From CAZOKZ01 sp964580585 (GTDB taxonomy: Bacteria > Sumerlaeota > Sumerlaeia > SLMS01 > JAHLLQ01): a stretch of 64,000 nt of DNA. The notes under the pieces were generated by a model. That model made no database searches. It saw only the letters and a list, made by a program, of their open reading frames with translations, and was not told the DNA's origin. The DNA lies in the NCBI GenBank assembly GCA_964580585.1, contig CAZOKZ010000016.1, positions 3,616-67,615 of the forward strand, read 5' to 3'. The number at the start of each line of letters is the position of its first letter. Position 1 is the first letter of the stretch. The translations under genes and the position numbers were made by a program. This document shows positions 45,833-53,460 of the stretch, one piece after another.

Positions 45833-46291
45833 TTATGCAACATTCACGGTGATTTTCTTGGGTTTGGCCGCTTCGGTTTTCGGCAGCGTCACGCGCAGAA
45901 TGCCTTCGCGGTATTCGGCGGTGACTTTCGTGTCGTCCACTTCGGCGGGCAGACGAAGCGAGCGGACGAACTTGCCCGCGGCGCGCTCGTTGCGGTGCCA
46001 GGCTTCGGGTTCGACCTCGCCCGGCGTGCGATTTTTCTCGCCCGCCAGCGTAAACTGGTCGCGCAGCACGGTGATCTCGAACGAATCGGGATTCACGCCG
46101 GGTGCGAGTGCTTCGATGACGATCTCGTCGGGGTTTTCCTTCAGGTTGATCAGTGGATAAGTACGCGCCGAACGACCCGGCAGGAACGCGTTGCGTCCCG
46201 TCGGCCAGGATTCGTGCGTTGCGGCCCCAAACAGGCGGTCCACCTCGCGCCGAAGGGCTTCCAATTCGCGGAAAGGGTTATACGTTCTCAT
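45833..46291 (-). CDS. Hsp20/alpha-crystallin small heat-shock protein
   Basis: A 152-aa protein. Start ATG 46291 has GAGGAGG about 9 nt upstream. MRTYNPFRELEALRREVDRLF is close to the N-terminus of class A-like bacterial Hsp20 proteins (split as MRTYNPFREL and EVDRLF). The alpha-crystallin domain spans about 45-150, ending EGILRVTLPKTEAAKPKKI. It is the first and promoter-proximal gene of the three-gene Hsp20 run, with a candidate promoter at 46381-46409. Confidence 0.94.
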   Translation of the reverse strand: MRTYNPFRELEALRREVDRLFGAATHESWPTGRNAFLPGRSARTYPLINLKENPDEIVIEALAPGVNPDSFEITVLRDQFTLAGEKNRTPGEVEPEAWHRNERAAGKFVRSLRLPAEVDDTKVTAEYREGILRVTLPKTEAAKPKKITVNVA

Positions 46292-46380
46292 GGTTAATGC
46301 CTCCTCAGTGTGTTCAATCTTTCATCCAGCGGCAGCGCCGCCGTGATGGGATGTATTATTTCAAAGATCCTGCCAATTCG

Positions 46381-46409
46381 GATATAATTTATAAGTTGTT
46401 TATTTTCAA
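46381..46409 (-). promoter_or_regulatory. Candidate sigma-70-type promoter for the Hsp20 operon
   Basis: On the minus strand, TTGAAA (46409-46404) is separated by 17 nt from TATATC (46386-46381), about 90 nt before the first Hsp20 start. A perfect TATAAT (46383-46388) also lies on the plus strand with TTCAAA 17 nt upstream, so the site could fire both ways. The region 46292-46615 holds no gene, and I see no CIRCE element. Confidence 0.45.
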
Positions 46410-46615
46410 TTGTTTACAAACATCGAAACATTTTCATCCTTTTTTCAGCTTTTCCGTGCGACGGTTTTTGCAGGGGGCGCGACGTCGCAGGGTGCGATAG
46501 AACCGTCGCACGACCGTCGCAGCGAAAACGCACTGGCACTCTCCGCACCACTCAGGTTAGCTTGCAACGTCAGGTGAACTTGCACCCAACCAAGGCAAAG
46601 CGAATAAGGACACCA

Positions 46616-47155
46616 ATGGACGAACGAAAATTTCTCATCCGCCGCGCAACCGAAGCCGACGCTGTCGAGATTTGCAACGTGCATACAAAATCCATCCGGG
46701 AAGTTTGCTGCTTCGATTATGACCGCGCTGTGATCGACGAATGGGCTGGATTTCGCACGCCTGACCAATACCTCGAAACAATGAGGAAAGAACGCCGCGT
46801 CATATGGGTAGCTGAGTTTGAAGGCGCCGTAGTCGGGTTTTCCGCGCTTGCACAAAACCACGTCATTGCGGTCTATATCCACCCCCAATACTTGCGACTG
46901 GGCCTGGGCCGCAAATTATACAACGCGCTGGAACAAGATGCGCTCGTTTGGGGCTTCACCGAGTTGACAGTTCACTCTTCGTACACGGCACTGGAGTTTT
47001 ATCGTTGCCTTGGGTTTGTCGATATTGAAGAAACCCACCTCGCGCTACCAAGCGGCCAGCCACTGGTGTGTGTCTTGATGAAAAAGCAGCTTCACTCCAG
47101 TCCGGTTTCACCTTCAACCCTACCCGACACCGCTCAGTCGCCCCACAAGGATTAG
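46616..47155 (+). CDS. GNAT-family N-acetyltransferase
   Basis: A 179-aa protein from ATG 46616 (TAAGGA just upstream). The acetyl-CoA loop is VYIHPQYLRLGLGRKLYN; LTVHSSYTALEFYRCLGF is the C-terminal motif B region. The last 20 residues (SPVSPSTLPDTAQ) are a disordered tail. The acetyl acceptor is unknown. It starts divergently from the Hsp20 run and ends 6 nt before grpE, so both may be co-transcribed. Confidence 0.88.
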   Translation: MDERKFLIRRATEADAVEICNVHTKSIREVCCFDYDRAVIDEWAGFRTPDQYLETMRKERRVIWVAEFEGAVVGFSALAQNHVIAVYIHPQYLRLGLGRKLYNALEQDALVWGFTELTVHSSYTALEFYRCLGFVDIEETHLALPSGQPLVCVLMKKQLHSSPVSPSTLPDTAQSPHKD

Positions 47156-47161
47156 TCCGCA

Positions 47162-47671
47162 ATGTTGTTTTGGAAACGCAAACCCTCGGAAAACAACTCT
47201 GAATCGGATCTCGCTCCCATTCCAGACTGCCCACCCGAAGACATCGAGGAACTCGAAGCCCGTTCGCCACACGAAGCCGTCCTGCGGCTTGCCGCCGAGA
47301 TCGACAACATGCGCCGCCGCCAGAAGAGTCAGCTCGATCAGGCGCGTCGTCAGGAGCGCGAGACGGTTTTGCGATCGTTTTTAGAGGTGTTGGATAATTT
47401 CGAACGCGCGCTCGATGCCGCCGAACAAACCGACGACCCGATGCGCGAGGGCCTGGAGGCCATTCACGCGCAATTTCTCGGCATGCTGGCGCAACACGGC
47501 GTCCAAGCGATGGATTGCGTCGGCGAGCCGTTCAACCCGCACCTGCACGAAGCGGTCGGAATGCTCAGCCCTCCCGACGAACAGGAAGGCATCGTCGCCG
47601 AGGTCGTGCAAAAAGGCTACACCATCGGCGACGGGGAATTGCTGAGAGCGGCGAAAGTGGTGGTGCGCTGA
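47162..47671 (+). CDS. grpE: GrpE nucleotide-exchange factor
   Basis: A 169-aa co-chaperone that releases ADP from DnaK. The helix AAEIDNMRRRQKSQLDQARR forms the dimerisation coil, followed by VLDNFERALDAA and the C-terminal beta wing with FNPHLHEAVGML and GYTIGDGELLRAAKVVV. These are family hallmarks, except that the usual F-x-R-P-A-x-V is replaced by a slightly different end. No dnaK or dnaJ gene follows; the convergent gene is a methyltransferase. Confidence 0.95.
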   Translation: MLFWKRKPSENNSESDLAPIPDCPPEDIEELEARSPHEAVLRLAAEIDNMRRRQKSQLDQARRQERETVLRSFLEVLDNFERALDAAEQTDDPMREGLEAIHAQFLGMLAQHGVQAMDCVGEPFNPHLHEAVGMLSPPDEQEGIVAEVVQKGYTIGDGELLRAAKVVVR

Positions 47672-47675
47672 GGGC

Positions 47676-48434
47676 TTATTTGGGCTTCACGCAAAACGGA
47701 ATCAACTCGTCGGCGGAAAGTCCCAGGCGTTCAATTTTTTTGTTCGGGATTTTGCTGGCAAAGTCATCCCATTTGATCTGAAATCCAACAGATTTCAGCC
47801 GATCTTCGTAATCCCAGCCGTACCATCGAACGTGGTCATACTGGCCGAAGTGGATCTCACGCTGCTCGGGCGTGGTGATGTCCCAGTTTTCATACGTCTC
47901 GGGTTGGTCTTTCATCGGCACCATCAAAATCGCCCAGCCACCCGGTTTCAGCACTCGGTATAACTCGCGCATGGCCGCGCGGTCGTCGGGAATATGTTCC
48001 AGCACATGGTTGCACAAAATTCCATCGAAGTAATTGTCGCGAAAAGGAATGTCGGTAATATCGAAATGCATCATCGCAAGCGGAGAGGATAAATCGCCGC
48101 TAAAGTATTGATACTTATTCTCGCGACGGAACTTTTGCTGAATCAAGCGCTCGGGCGCCATGTGAAGCAACCGCATGCCCGGAAAAAACAGGTTCTTTCG
48201 CGCCTTCAAATAGATCGTTAGCAAGCGATGCCGTGATTGCGACCGACAAAACGGACAGCGGCGTTCTTTGCTTCCAGGCGGAATAAAATGGCGAAACCGA
48301 TGATTACAAACATTGCAAACGACGCGATCGCCAAAATGCAGTGGCGACGTCAGATTGGCATAATAGAAATCCATCGGCTCGTGCCAATGATCGGGAATTG
48401 CTGATTTTATTTTCGTTTTGACCGCATTGAGCAT
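47676..48434 (-). CDS. Class I SAM-dependent methyltransferase with N-terminal zinc-ribbon-like motif
   Basis: A 252-aa protein. Residues about 40-68 have two CxxC pairs (CNVC and CPFC), suggesting zinc binding. The methyltransferase part includes YFSGDLSSP, MMHFDITDIPF, DGILCNHVLEHI and LKPGGWAILMVP, the post-motif strands of the Methyltransf_11 type. Target unknown. ATG 48434 is used; a TTG three codons earlier is possible. It converges with grpE (4 nt gap). Confidence 0.85.
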   Translation of the reverse strand: MLNAVKTKIKSAIPDHWHEPMDFYYANLTSPLHFGDRVVCNVCNHRFRHFIPPGSKERRCPFCRSQSRHRLLTIYLKARKNLFFPGMRLLHMAPERLIQQKFRRENKYQYFSGDLSSPLAMMHFDITDIPFRDNYFDGILCNHVLEHIPDDRAAMRELYRVLKPGGWAILMVPMKDQPETYENWDITTPEQREIHFGQYDHVRWYGWDYEDRLKSVGFQIKWDDFASKIPNKKIERLGLSADELIPFCVKPK

Positions 48435-48478
48435 GAAAGCCAATGACCCTCGATAGGATAGTGATTACGCGAATTCTC

Positions 48479-49744
48479 TCACGTCAGCTTCGAAATCATC
48501 TGCAAACATTCAATCGACGTTTCGCGGATTTTGGATATTTTCTCCATTACGCTGATTTCCGGATGAATGTACGGGTTGCGGTAATGTTGCAGCGACACGA
48601 GCAAATGCACGAAGTTGAGGATTTCGTCTTCGGTATCCAGCCCGCGGAAGTTCAGCGGGTTCGCGATCATCTGGCTGCCTTTGATCGTTTTCACTTCGTA
48701 ACTGCGGCCAAAACATAATATCACAATACCGAGGGCTTTGAGACCATCGGGTTTATACCGCGATTCGTGTTCCAGGATGCGGTTGAACACCTGGCGCACG
48801 TTATCGATGGTGAAATCGAACGTACGCGATTGTTGCAGCCGTAAAAGGTGCTGATGATAAAACAGGTCGATCTGGCCGGTTTTATTATCCAGTAGCTTGC
48901 GGACGAGTTTGGTGGTTTCTTTGTGCGAGAGGAACTTACCGAGGCGTTTGCGCAGCTTGGCTTTGGCTTCGTTTTCCACGGCAAAACAAAACGAGAACCC
49001 AATGTTGCGGGAAAAGTCCGTCAGTTCGATGGGGCTGTCGCCGCCCTGGCGCTGGTAGAAATATTCCGCCGTACGCAGTTCCTTGCGTGTTTCGGCTTCG
49101 TAATCGTTGTAACCGGGAATCAACTCGGCCAACCGACGGTCGGCTTCCATGATGTCCTTCTGGTCGGCGGTGCCCGCTTCGGCAGAGATCGACTCGCGGG
49201 CTTCTTCTTCGGTCAGGGATGCCAACTTGTCGTAGGCCTCGACACGAACGCTTTCGTGAATCTTCGTATCGGAAGCAATTTCGCGCAGACGATGTATCGC
49301 CTCGGAGGCGGGTTTTTCGTCCTCGCTCGACAGGTTTTCGATTTCCTCGCGAATTTTGCAATTGAACACCCAACTGGCGCGCGCGGATTCGATGGTTTTG
49401 TACAGGCTTTCGATTTCGTCGTCGATACGCGACTTGCTGATGACGCTGTGCGCGCCAAGTCGATTGGCTTCCGCGCCTTCTTCGAAGGTACCGACGGCGC
49501 TGATCATCACGACGGGCACCAGGGGTTCGATTTGCTTGATGGCGCGGATAACGTCGAGTCCCTCGGTGGGCGTACGCATGCTCAGATCCGTAACAATCAC
49601 CTCGGGGTGGTTGTCCTGGAACACGGCCATGGCTTCGTCGGCGTTTTCCGCTTCGAAGACATCGTAATCGCGCAGCAACAGGTTGCGCTTGAAAGCGCTT
49701 CGGTACAGCGCGTTGTCATCGACAATCAGTACTTTGGCAGACAT
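48479..49744 (-). CDS. Response regulator with large unrecognised C-terminal domain
   Basis: A 421-aa protein. The receiver domain (1-120) carries D53 (phosphoacceptor) and K104. The following 300 residues hold a charged linker (about 130-185) and an all-helical domain (about 200-420). I recognise no output family such as HTH, GGDEF or HD-GYP in it. It follows the kinase gene by 3 nt, so it is the cognate regulator. The output may act through protein interaction. Confidence 0.85.
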   Translation of the reverse strand: MSAKVLIVDDNALYRSAFKRNLLLRDYDVFEAENADEAMAVFQDNHPEVIVTDLSMRTPTEGLDVIRAIKQIEPLVPVVMISAVGTFEEGAEANRLGAHSVISKSRIDDEIESLYKTIESARASWVFNCKIREEIENLSSEDEKPASEAIHRLREIASDTKIHESVRVEAYDKLASLTEEEARESISAEAGTADQKDIMEADRRLAELIPGYNDYEAETRKELRTAEYFYQRQGGDSPIELTDFSRNIGFSFCFAVENEAKAKLRKRLGKFLSHKETTKLVRKLLDNKTGQIDLFYHQHLLRLQQSRTFDFTIDNVRQVFNRILEHESRYKPDGLKALGIVILCFGRSYEVKTIKGSQMIANPLNFRGLDTEDEILNFVHLLVSLQHYRNPYIHPEISVMEKISKIRETSIECLQMISKLT

Positions 49745-49747
49745 AAG

Positions 49748-51865
49748 TTAACTCTTTCCTGTTCCTGGCGCTGTGGGTCGTGGTGTTGCATCGAACATCG
49801 TCGGTCGGTTCGACACGTCAATATCGAGGTCCATGGGCAAATGGATGGCGAAGGATGCTCCTCCGTCGGGACGATTGCGAGCCAGAAGTTCACCACCGTG
49901 AAATTCACGCACGATCTGGAACACCCAGTTCAATCCAAGCCCCTCGCCCGTTCCTTGTTCCTTGGTCGTGTAACCAAGCTGAAAAATCACATCCACTTCG
50001 TGTTGATCGAGTAATCGTCCATCGCGGTCGCGAATGCCGCCACCATTATCCTCGACAATGATCGTTTGCTGATTCGGCAACCTTCCGGGCGCCGTACGCA
50101 GCCAAATTTCCCCGTTAGAGCGTTCTGTCGATGATTCTAACTTGATCGCGTCCGCCGCATTATTCAGCAGATTGAACAACGCCAGTCTAAGCAAACGCGG
50201 TTCCACTTTGATCGGTGGCAACGATGGGCTCAAATCCAATTCCATGCGGAAATTGCGCGAAAGCGACAGTTTGAATAGCTCGCAAACATCGGTCGCCATA
50301 TCGTTCAATTGGATTTCCTCGAACTTGGGCCGCGAAAGATACGTAAAAGAACGGTAGAGATTCACGGTTTCTTGAAGGAACCGCATGTTGTTGAGGAGCG
50401 AATGCAACGATTCGGCAAATATCTGCTGCTTGACGGGAGATTCGTACACTTTCTCGCGTGGAATTTCCAGCAATTGTTTGACGGTCATCAGTTCGAGTTT
50501 GCTGGTCGCGATGATATTCGTCAAATCATGCCCCAGATTGCGCGAAAGCGAAATGTTGGCTTTGCTCTTTTCCTGGAGAATCAGCCTTCGCTGGTTGGAA
50601 ATCGTTTCCATGCTGAAACGCAATTCGCGCGCGATGCTGCTCAGAACGGATCGCCACCAAGCGGCATAGCGTCCCTTGAGTTGCGAGGTGGGAATCACCA
50701 ATAACGCCGCGCGAGTTTTTGTCTGATGTACGAGTTCGGCAAACCACGGGTACGGACGGTCCTGGTCGTCATAGGATTCGTGCACGGCGCCAGTCCAGTC
50801 TTCGGACAAACGGGCTTGTGGTGTCAGAACGAATTTCTCGATCAGCTCTGTTTTAAAATACCCACTTGCAATGGCAGCGCCTTCGTTTGACCAAACGGAC
50901 TCGAATTCCCAATCGTCGTCAGACCCATTTCGGTGAAAAACAAAAATGGCAGCCCCTTCTACTGGGAAAAATTCTGCGATTTGCCCAGGCACAAACTGCA
51001 TAAGCGGTTCATAATCCAACAAACCGCGTTCCGAAACAAAGTCGCGCAATGCGGTTGAATAAATCGAGAGTGTGGCATCGCGCGCTAAATTGTTAAAGTA
51101 ACTCTCGATCAACACACGCGGACGCCGGATGAAAGGCGAGGCCAGTTGGGGGCCCTTATCGAGCGCCATCATGACGTTTCGCGCGGGAAGCAACAAGCCC
51201 CAGAACATCGCGCCAAACAATAAGGCTATTCCCAAGGCCAAAAATCCCGATCGCACACGCCATGCATGCGTCAATTCCTCGATTTGCGGAATCCCACGCG
51301 GAGTGGTATAACGCAGGACAAATGTCCCTGCTCGTGTACCGTTGAACGATTTCAGTTTCGTGATTCGCGGTGTGTCCCACGTTTGAAAAAACAGGCAGTT
51401 TTCCCAGTTATTTTGGGATTTTAGACGCGACTCGTCTTGCGCAGCAGCGATCAGAACGCCTGATTCGTCGTGAAATGTGATTTTCCACACAAATGGATTG
51501 TTGCGAAAGACCTCGCGCATACGTCGAATAATTGTCTGGTGCAATTCTTCGAGACGAATGACGGTGCCGGGAGAATCGGGCGAGTACAAAGTGTGGGCGT
51601 ATCGAATATAATCTTCGATGGCAACATCGAGCTGGAGAAACGAGTCGTCGTTTGTCAACAGCTCGCGCTCCTCGAAGAGGTTGCGCATCACCTCGACCTT
51701 GTCGCGGTCGTAATAAACACGATCGATCTGAATAAAGAGTAAAACCGCGATCCCCATAAAAATGGCGAGGGGAATTGCGACCAACATATTTCGCCGCACG
51801 AACTGGCGCAGAGCCAAACCGGTTGGCGAGTACGCTCTGGGGGGCTTGGTGCCTGGAGGTTTCAA
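49748..51865 (-). CDS. Membrane sensor histidine kinase
   Basis: A 705-aa protein with a TTG start. TM1 spans about 28-46, a periplasmic sensor region 47-206 and TM2 207-226. A cytosolic region (about 260-410) looks GAF-like. H446 lies in RNLGHDLTNIIATSK, and the HATPase domain shows NLLNNAADAIK, VEDNGGGI and GEGLGLNWVF. The adjacent regulator gene begins 3 nt downstream. Ligand unknown. A stronger start than TTG was not found, though the ribosome-binding site is poor. Confidence 0.9.
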   Translation of the reverse strand: MKPPGTKPPRAYSPTGLALRQFVRRNMLVAIPLAIFMGIAVLLFIQIDRVYYDRDKVEVMRNLFEERELLTNDDSFLQLDVAIEDYIRYAHTLYSPDSPGTVIRLEELHQTIIRRMREVFRNNPFVWKITFHDESGVLIAAAQDESRLKSQNNWENCLFFQTWDTPRITKLKSFNGTRAGTFVLRYTTPRGIPQIEELTHAWRVRSGFLALGIALLFGAMFWGLLLPARNVMMALDKGPQLASPFIRRPRVLIESYFNNLARDATLSIYSTALRDFVSERGLLDYEPLMQFVPGQIAEFFPVEGAAIFVFHRNGSDDDWEFESVWSNEGAAIASGYFKTELIEKFVLTPQARLSEDWTGAVHESYDDQDRPYPWFAELVHQTKTRAALLVIPTSQLKGRYAAWWRSVLSSIARELRFSMETISNQRRLILQEKSKANISLSRNLGHDLTNIIATSKLELMTVKQLLEIPREKVYESPVKQQIFAESLHSLLNNMRFLQETVNLYRSFTYLSRPKFEEIQLNDMATDVCELFKLSLSRNFRMELDLSPSLPPIKVEPRLLRLALFNLLNNAADAIKLESSTERSNGEIWLRTAPGRLPNQQTIIVEDNGGGIRDRDGRLLDQHEVDVIFQLGYTTKEQGTGEGLGLNWVFQIVREFHGGELLARNRPDGGASFAIHLPMDLDIDVSNRPTMFDATPRPTAPGTGKS

Positions 51866-51898
51866 TAGCAGGCCCCACCCTTCCGGCTGGGGTATTGC

Positions 51899-52453
51899 TT
51901 AAATATCATCGGTTCCAAAACCGCCGGTAACGACTTCCTCGACGATCTTTCGCGCTAACTCGCGCAGGACAAGTTCCTTGCCCTCGGGTTCCGGTACATA
52001 GGTAAGCGACCGTTTGTCATTGTTGAACGAATGCGACGCCGTAACCGTGCGCGGACCGCCAATCAATGGCTTGCCCGGGATGTTCTGAACGATCTCGACG
52101 CGTGCCGTGGTGGTGAACCGCACCCGGCGGGGGAAGTTATCGCCATCGAACGACACGCCCTCGTTCGTGAAATCGGTAATTTTGACCTCGATCCAGGCAT
52201 CGGCGTCACGTGCAGCGACCAAATCCAGCCGTCCGTCGGCCAGGAATTCTTCCTGGGTATAGACGGTAGCGTCTTCCTCAATAGCTGGTTCCGCCGAACG
52301 GTTCACGAACATCGGCACGGAAACCGAATGAATCGACGGGGGCAAGGTACGTTCGCGCGAGACACGCGCGCAACCGCTCGCCACCAAAATCGTCGTCGCC
52401 ACGAACAACGCCATGGCGTGGTTCAAACGGCCGAAAGTGAACAATTCCCGCAT
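51899..52453 (-). CDS. LptE-like LPS-assembly lipoprotein
   Basis: A 184-aa protein from ATG 52453 (GAGGAG about 8 nt upstream). The lipobox is LVASGC (C28). The mature part matches LptE proteins: IHSVSVPMFVNRSAEPAIEE-like start, followed by DADAWIEVKITDF and RVRFTTTARVEI. LptE plugs the LptD barrel and helps place LPS in the outer membrane. No lptD is in the window. Downstream of lolA by about 130 nt on the same strand. Confidence 0.8.
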   Translation of the reverse strand: MRELFTFGRLNHAMALFVATTILVASGCARVSRERTLPPSIHSVSVPMFVNRSAEPAIEEDATVYTQEEFLADGRLDLVAARDADAWIEVKITDFTNEGVSFDGDNFPRRVRFTTTARVEIVQNIPGKPLIGGPRTVTASHSFNNDKRSLTYVPEPEGKELVLRELARKIVEEVVTGGFGTDDI

Positions 52454-52587
52454 CGGGTACTCCTCAAAGAATACAAATCGCAACGTGCTTCCATTCGTGC
52501 ATCGATTCATGCCGAAGCGCCCGGCGGACCGCTACTGGAAAATGCAGGAATTGCCGAGATACCCGACTTTCGATTCGCCGCTATTTC

Positions 52588-53289
52588 TTATAACGAGTTC
52601 AACTCGATGATTTCCACATCCTTCGGAAAGTTGGCTTCGTACTTGTCTTTGGCGATTTTCGCGTTTACTTCCACTTTTTCGAGCGTCACGCGCACGGTGT
52701 CTTCTTCCTCGTCCATTTCCAACACGCGGGGTTCGATTTTTTCCCGATCGAAGGTCACGGTGATTTGTTTGTAATCCATTGTGCGCGACGTATCGCGCGA
52801 AATGAAATCGATCTTCAGAAGTTTTTCATCCTTCGGCTGCTCGTCGGAAACCCGCACGTTGAAGACTTCGAGAATTTTGTCGGTATTCAGCCCGAATCCA
52901 ACCAGCATCTGGTTAATCGGAGCGGAATCGCCCGTTTCGAGGCGGTATTTTTCCACCTGTTTCAGCTCGGGCGTGTAATACATCCCCACATCGCCCAGGA
53001 GATAAAACCGCGCATCGGACGGCTCGTAGTAGTCGCAGCGGAACTTGTCCGGTTTGGTGTACCAAAATTCTCCCGAGCTGTGGATTTCTTCCAGGAACAT
53101 CGGGTTAACGCGAACCTGCTTGAATTTACCGTAGAGCGTTTGCAGATCCTTGTTTTTCGCCTCGACCTTTTTCAAAAACTCGACAGCGGGATTGGTTTCC
53201 ACAGGGGGTTGAGTCGCTTCCTGGGCTTCGCCGGGAATCGCAGCAATCGTCAAGAAAGCCGCTACGATCATGATCCAGAATTTACGCAT
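52588..53289 (-). CDS. lolA: Outer-membrane lipoprotein carrier LolA-like protein
   Basis: A 233-aa periplasmic protein. The signal peptide ends near GEAQEA. The LolA fold is indicated by LYGKFKQVRVNPMF, SSGEFWYTKPDKFRCDY and the strand VTVTFDREKIEPRVLEM-like region. LolA ferries lipoproteins across the periplasm. This matches the many lipoproteins in the window. A C-terminal Lys/Glu-rich tail is unusual. Genes around it (lptE, membrane protein) concern the envelope. Confidence 0.85.
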   Translation of the reverse strand: MRKFWIMIVAAFLTIAAIPGEAQEATQPPVETNPAVEFLKKVEAKNKDLQTLYGKFKQVRVNPMFLEEIHSSGEFWYTKPDKFRCDYYEPSDARFYLLGDVGMYYTPELKQVEKYRLETGDSAPINQMLVGFGLNTDKILEVFNVRVSDEQPKDEKLLKIDFISRDTSRTMDYKQITVTFDREKIEPRVLEMDEEEDTVRVTLEKVEVNAKIAKDKYEANFPKDVEIIELNSL

Positions 53290-53460
53290 ATTTCAGCCTC
53301 GCAAAAGGTTATGAGCATCTATCGGATTATCAGACAAATCAGAAGGTTTGCATGTTCCGCGCCAGAGACTTCTCCCTGGCTCCCTGTCACGTCCGCGCGA
53401 GCCTTTGGCTCGTGAACGCTCAGCCGCAAGAGGGAAAGAAAGAAAAAAAGTTGAACGTTT

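Noticed and set aside
46292..46615. CIRCE operator for the heat-shock genes
   Set aside because: No TTAGCACTC inverted repeat is present in the region.
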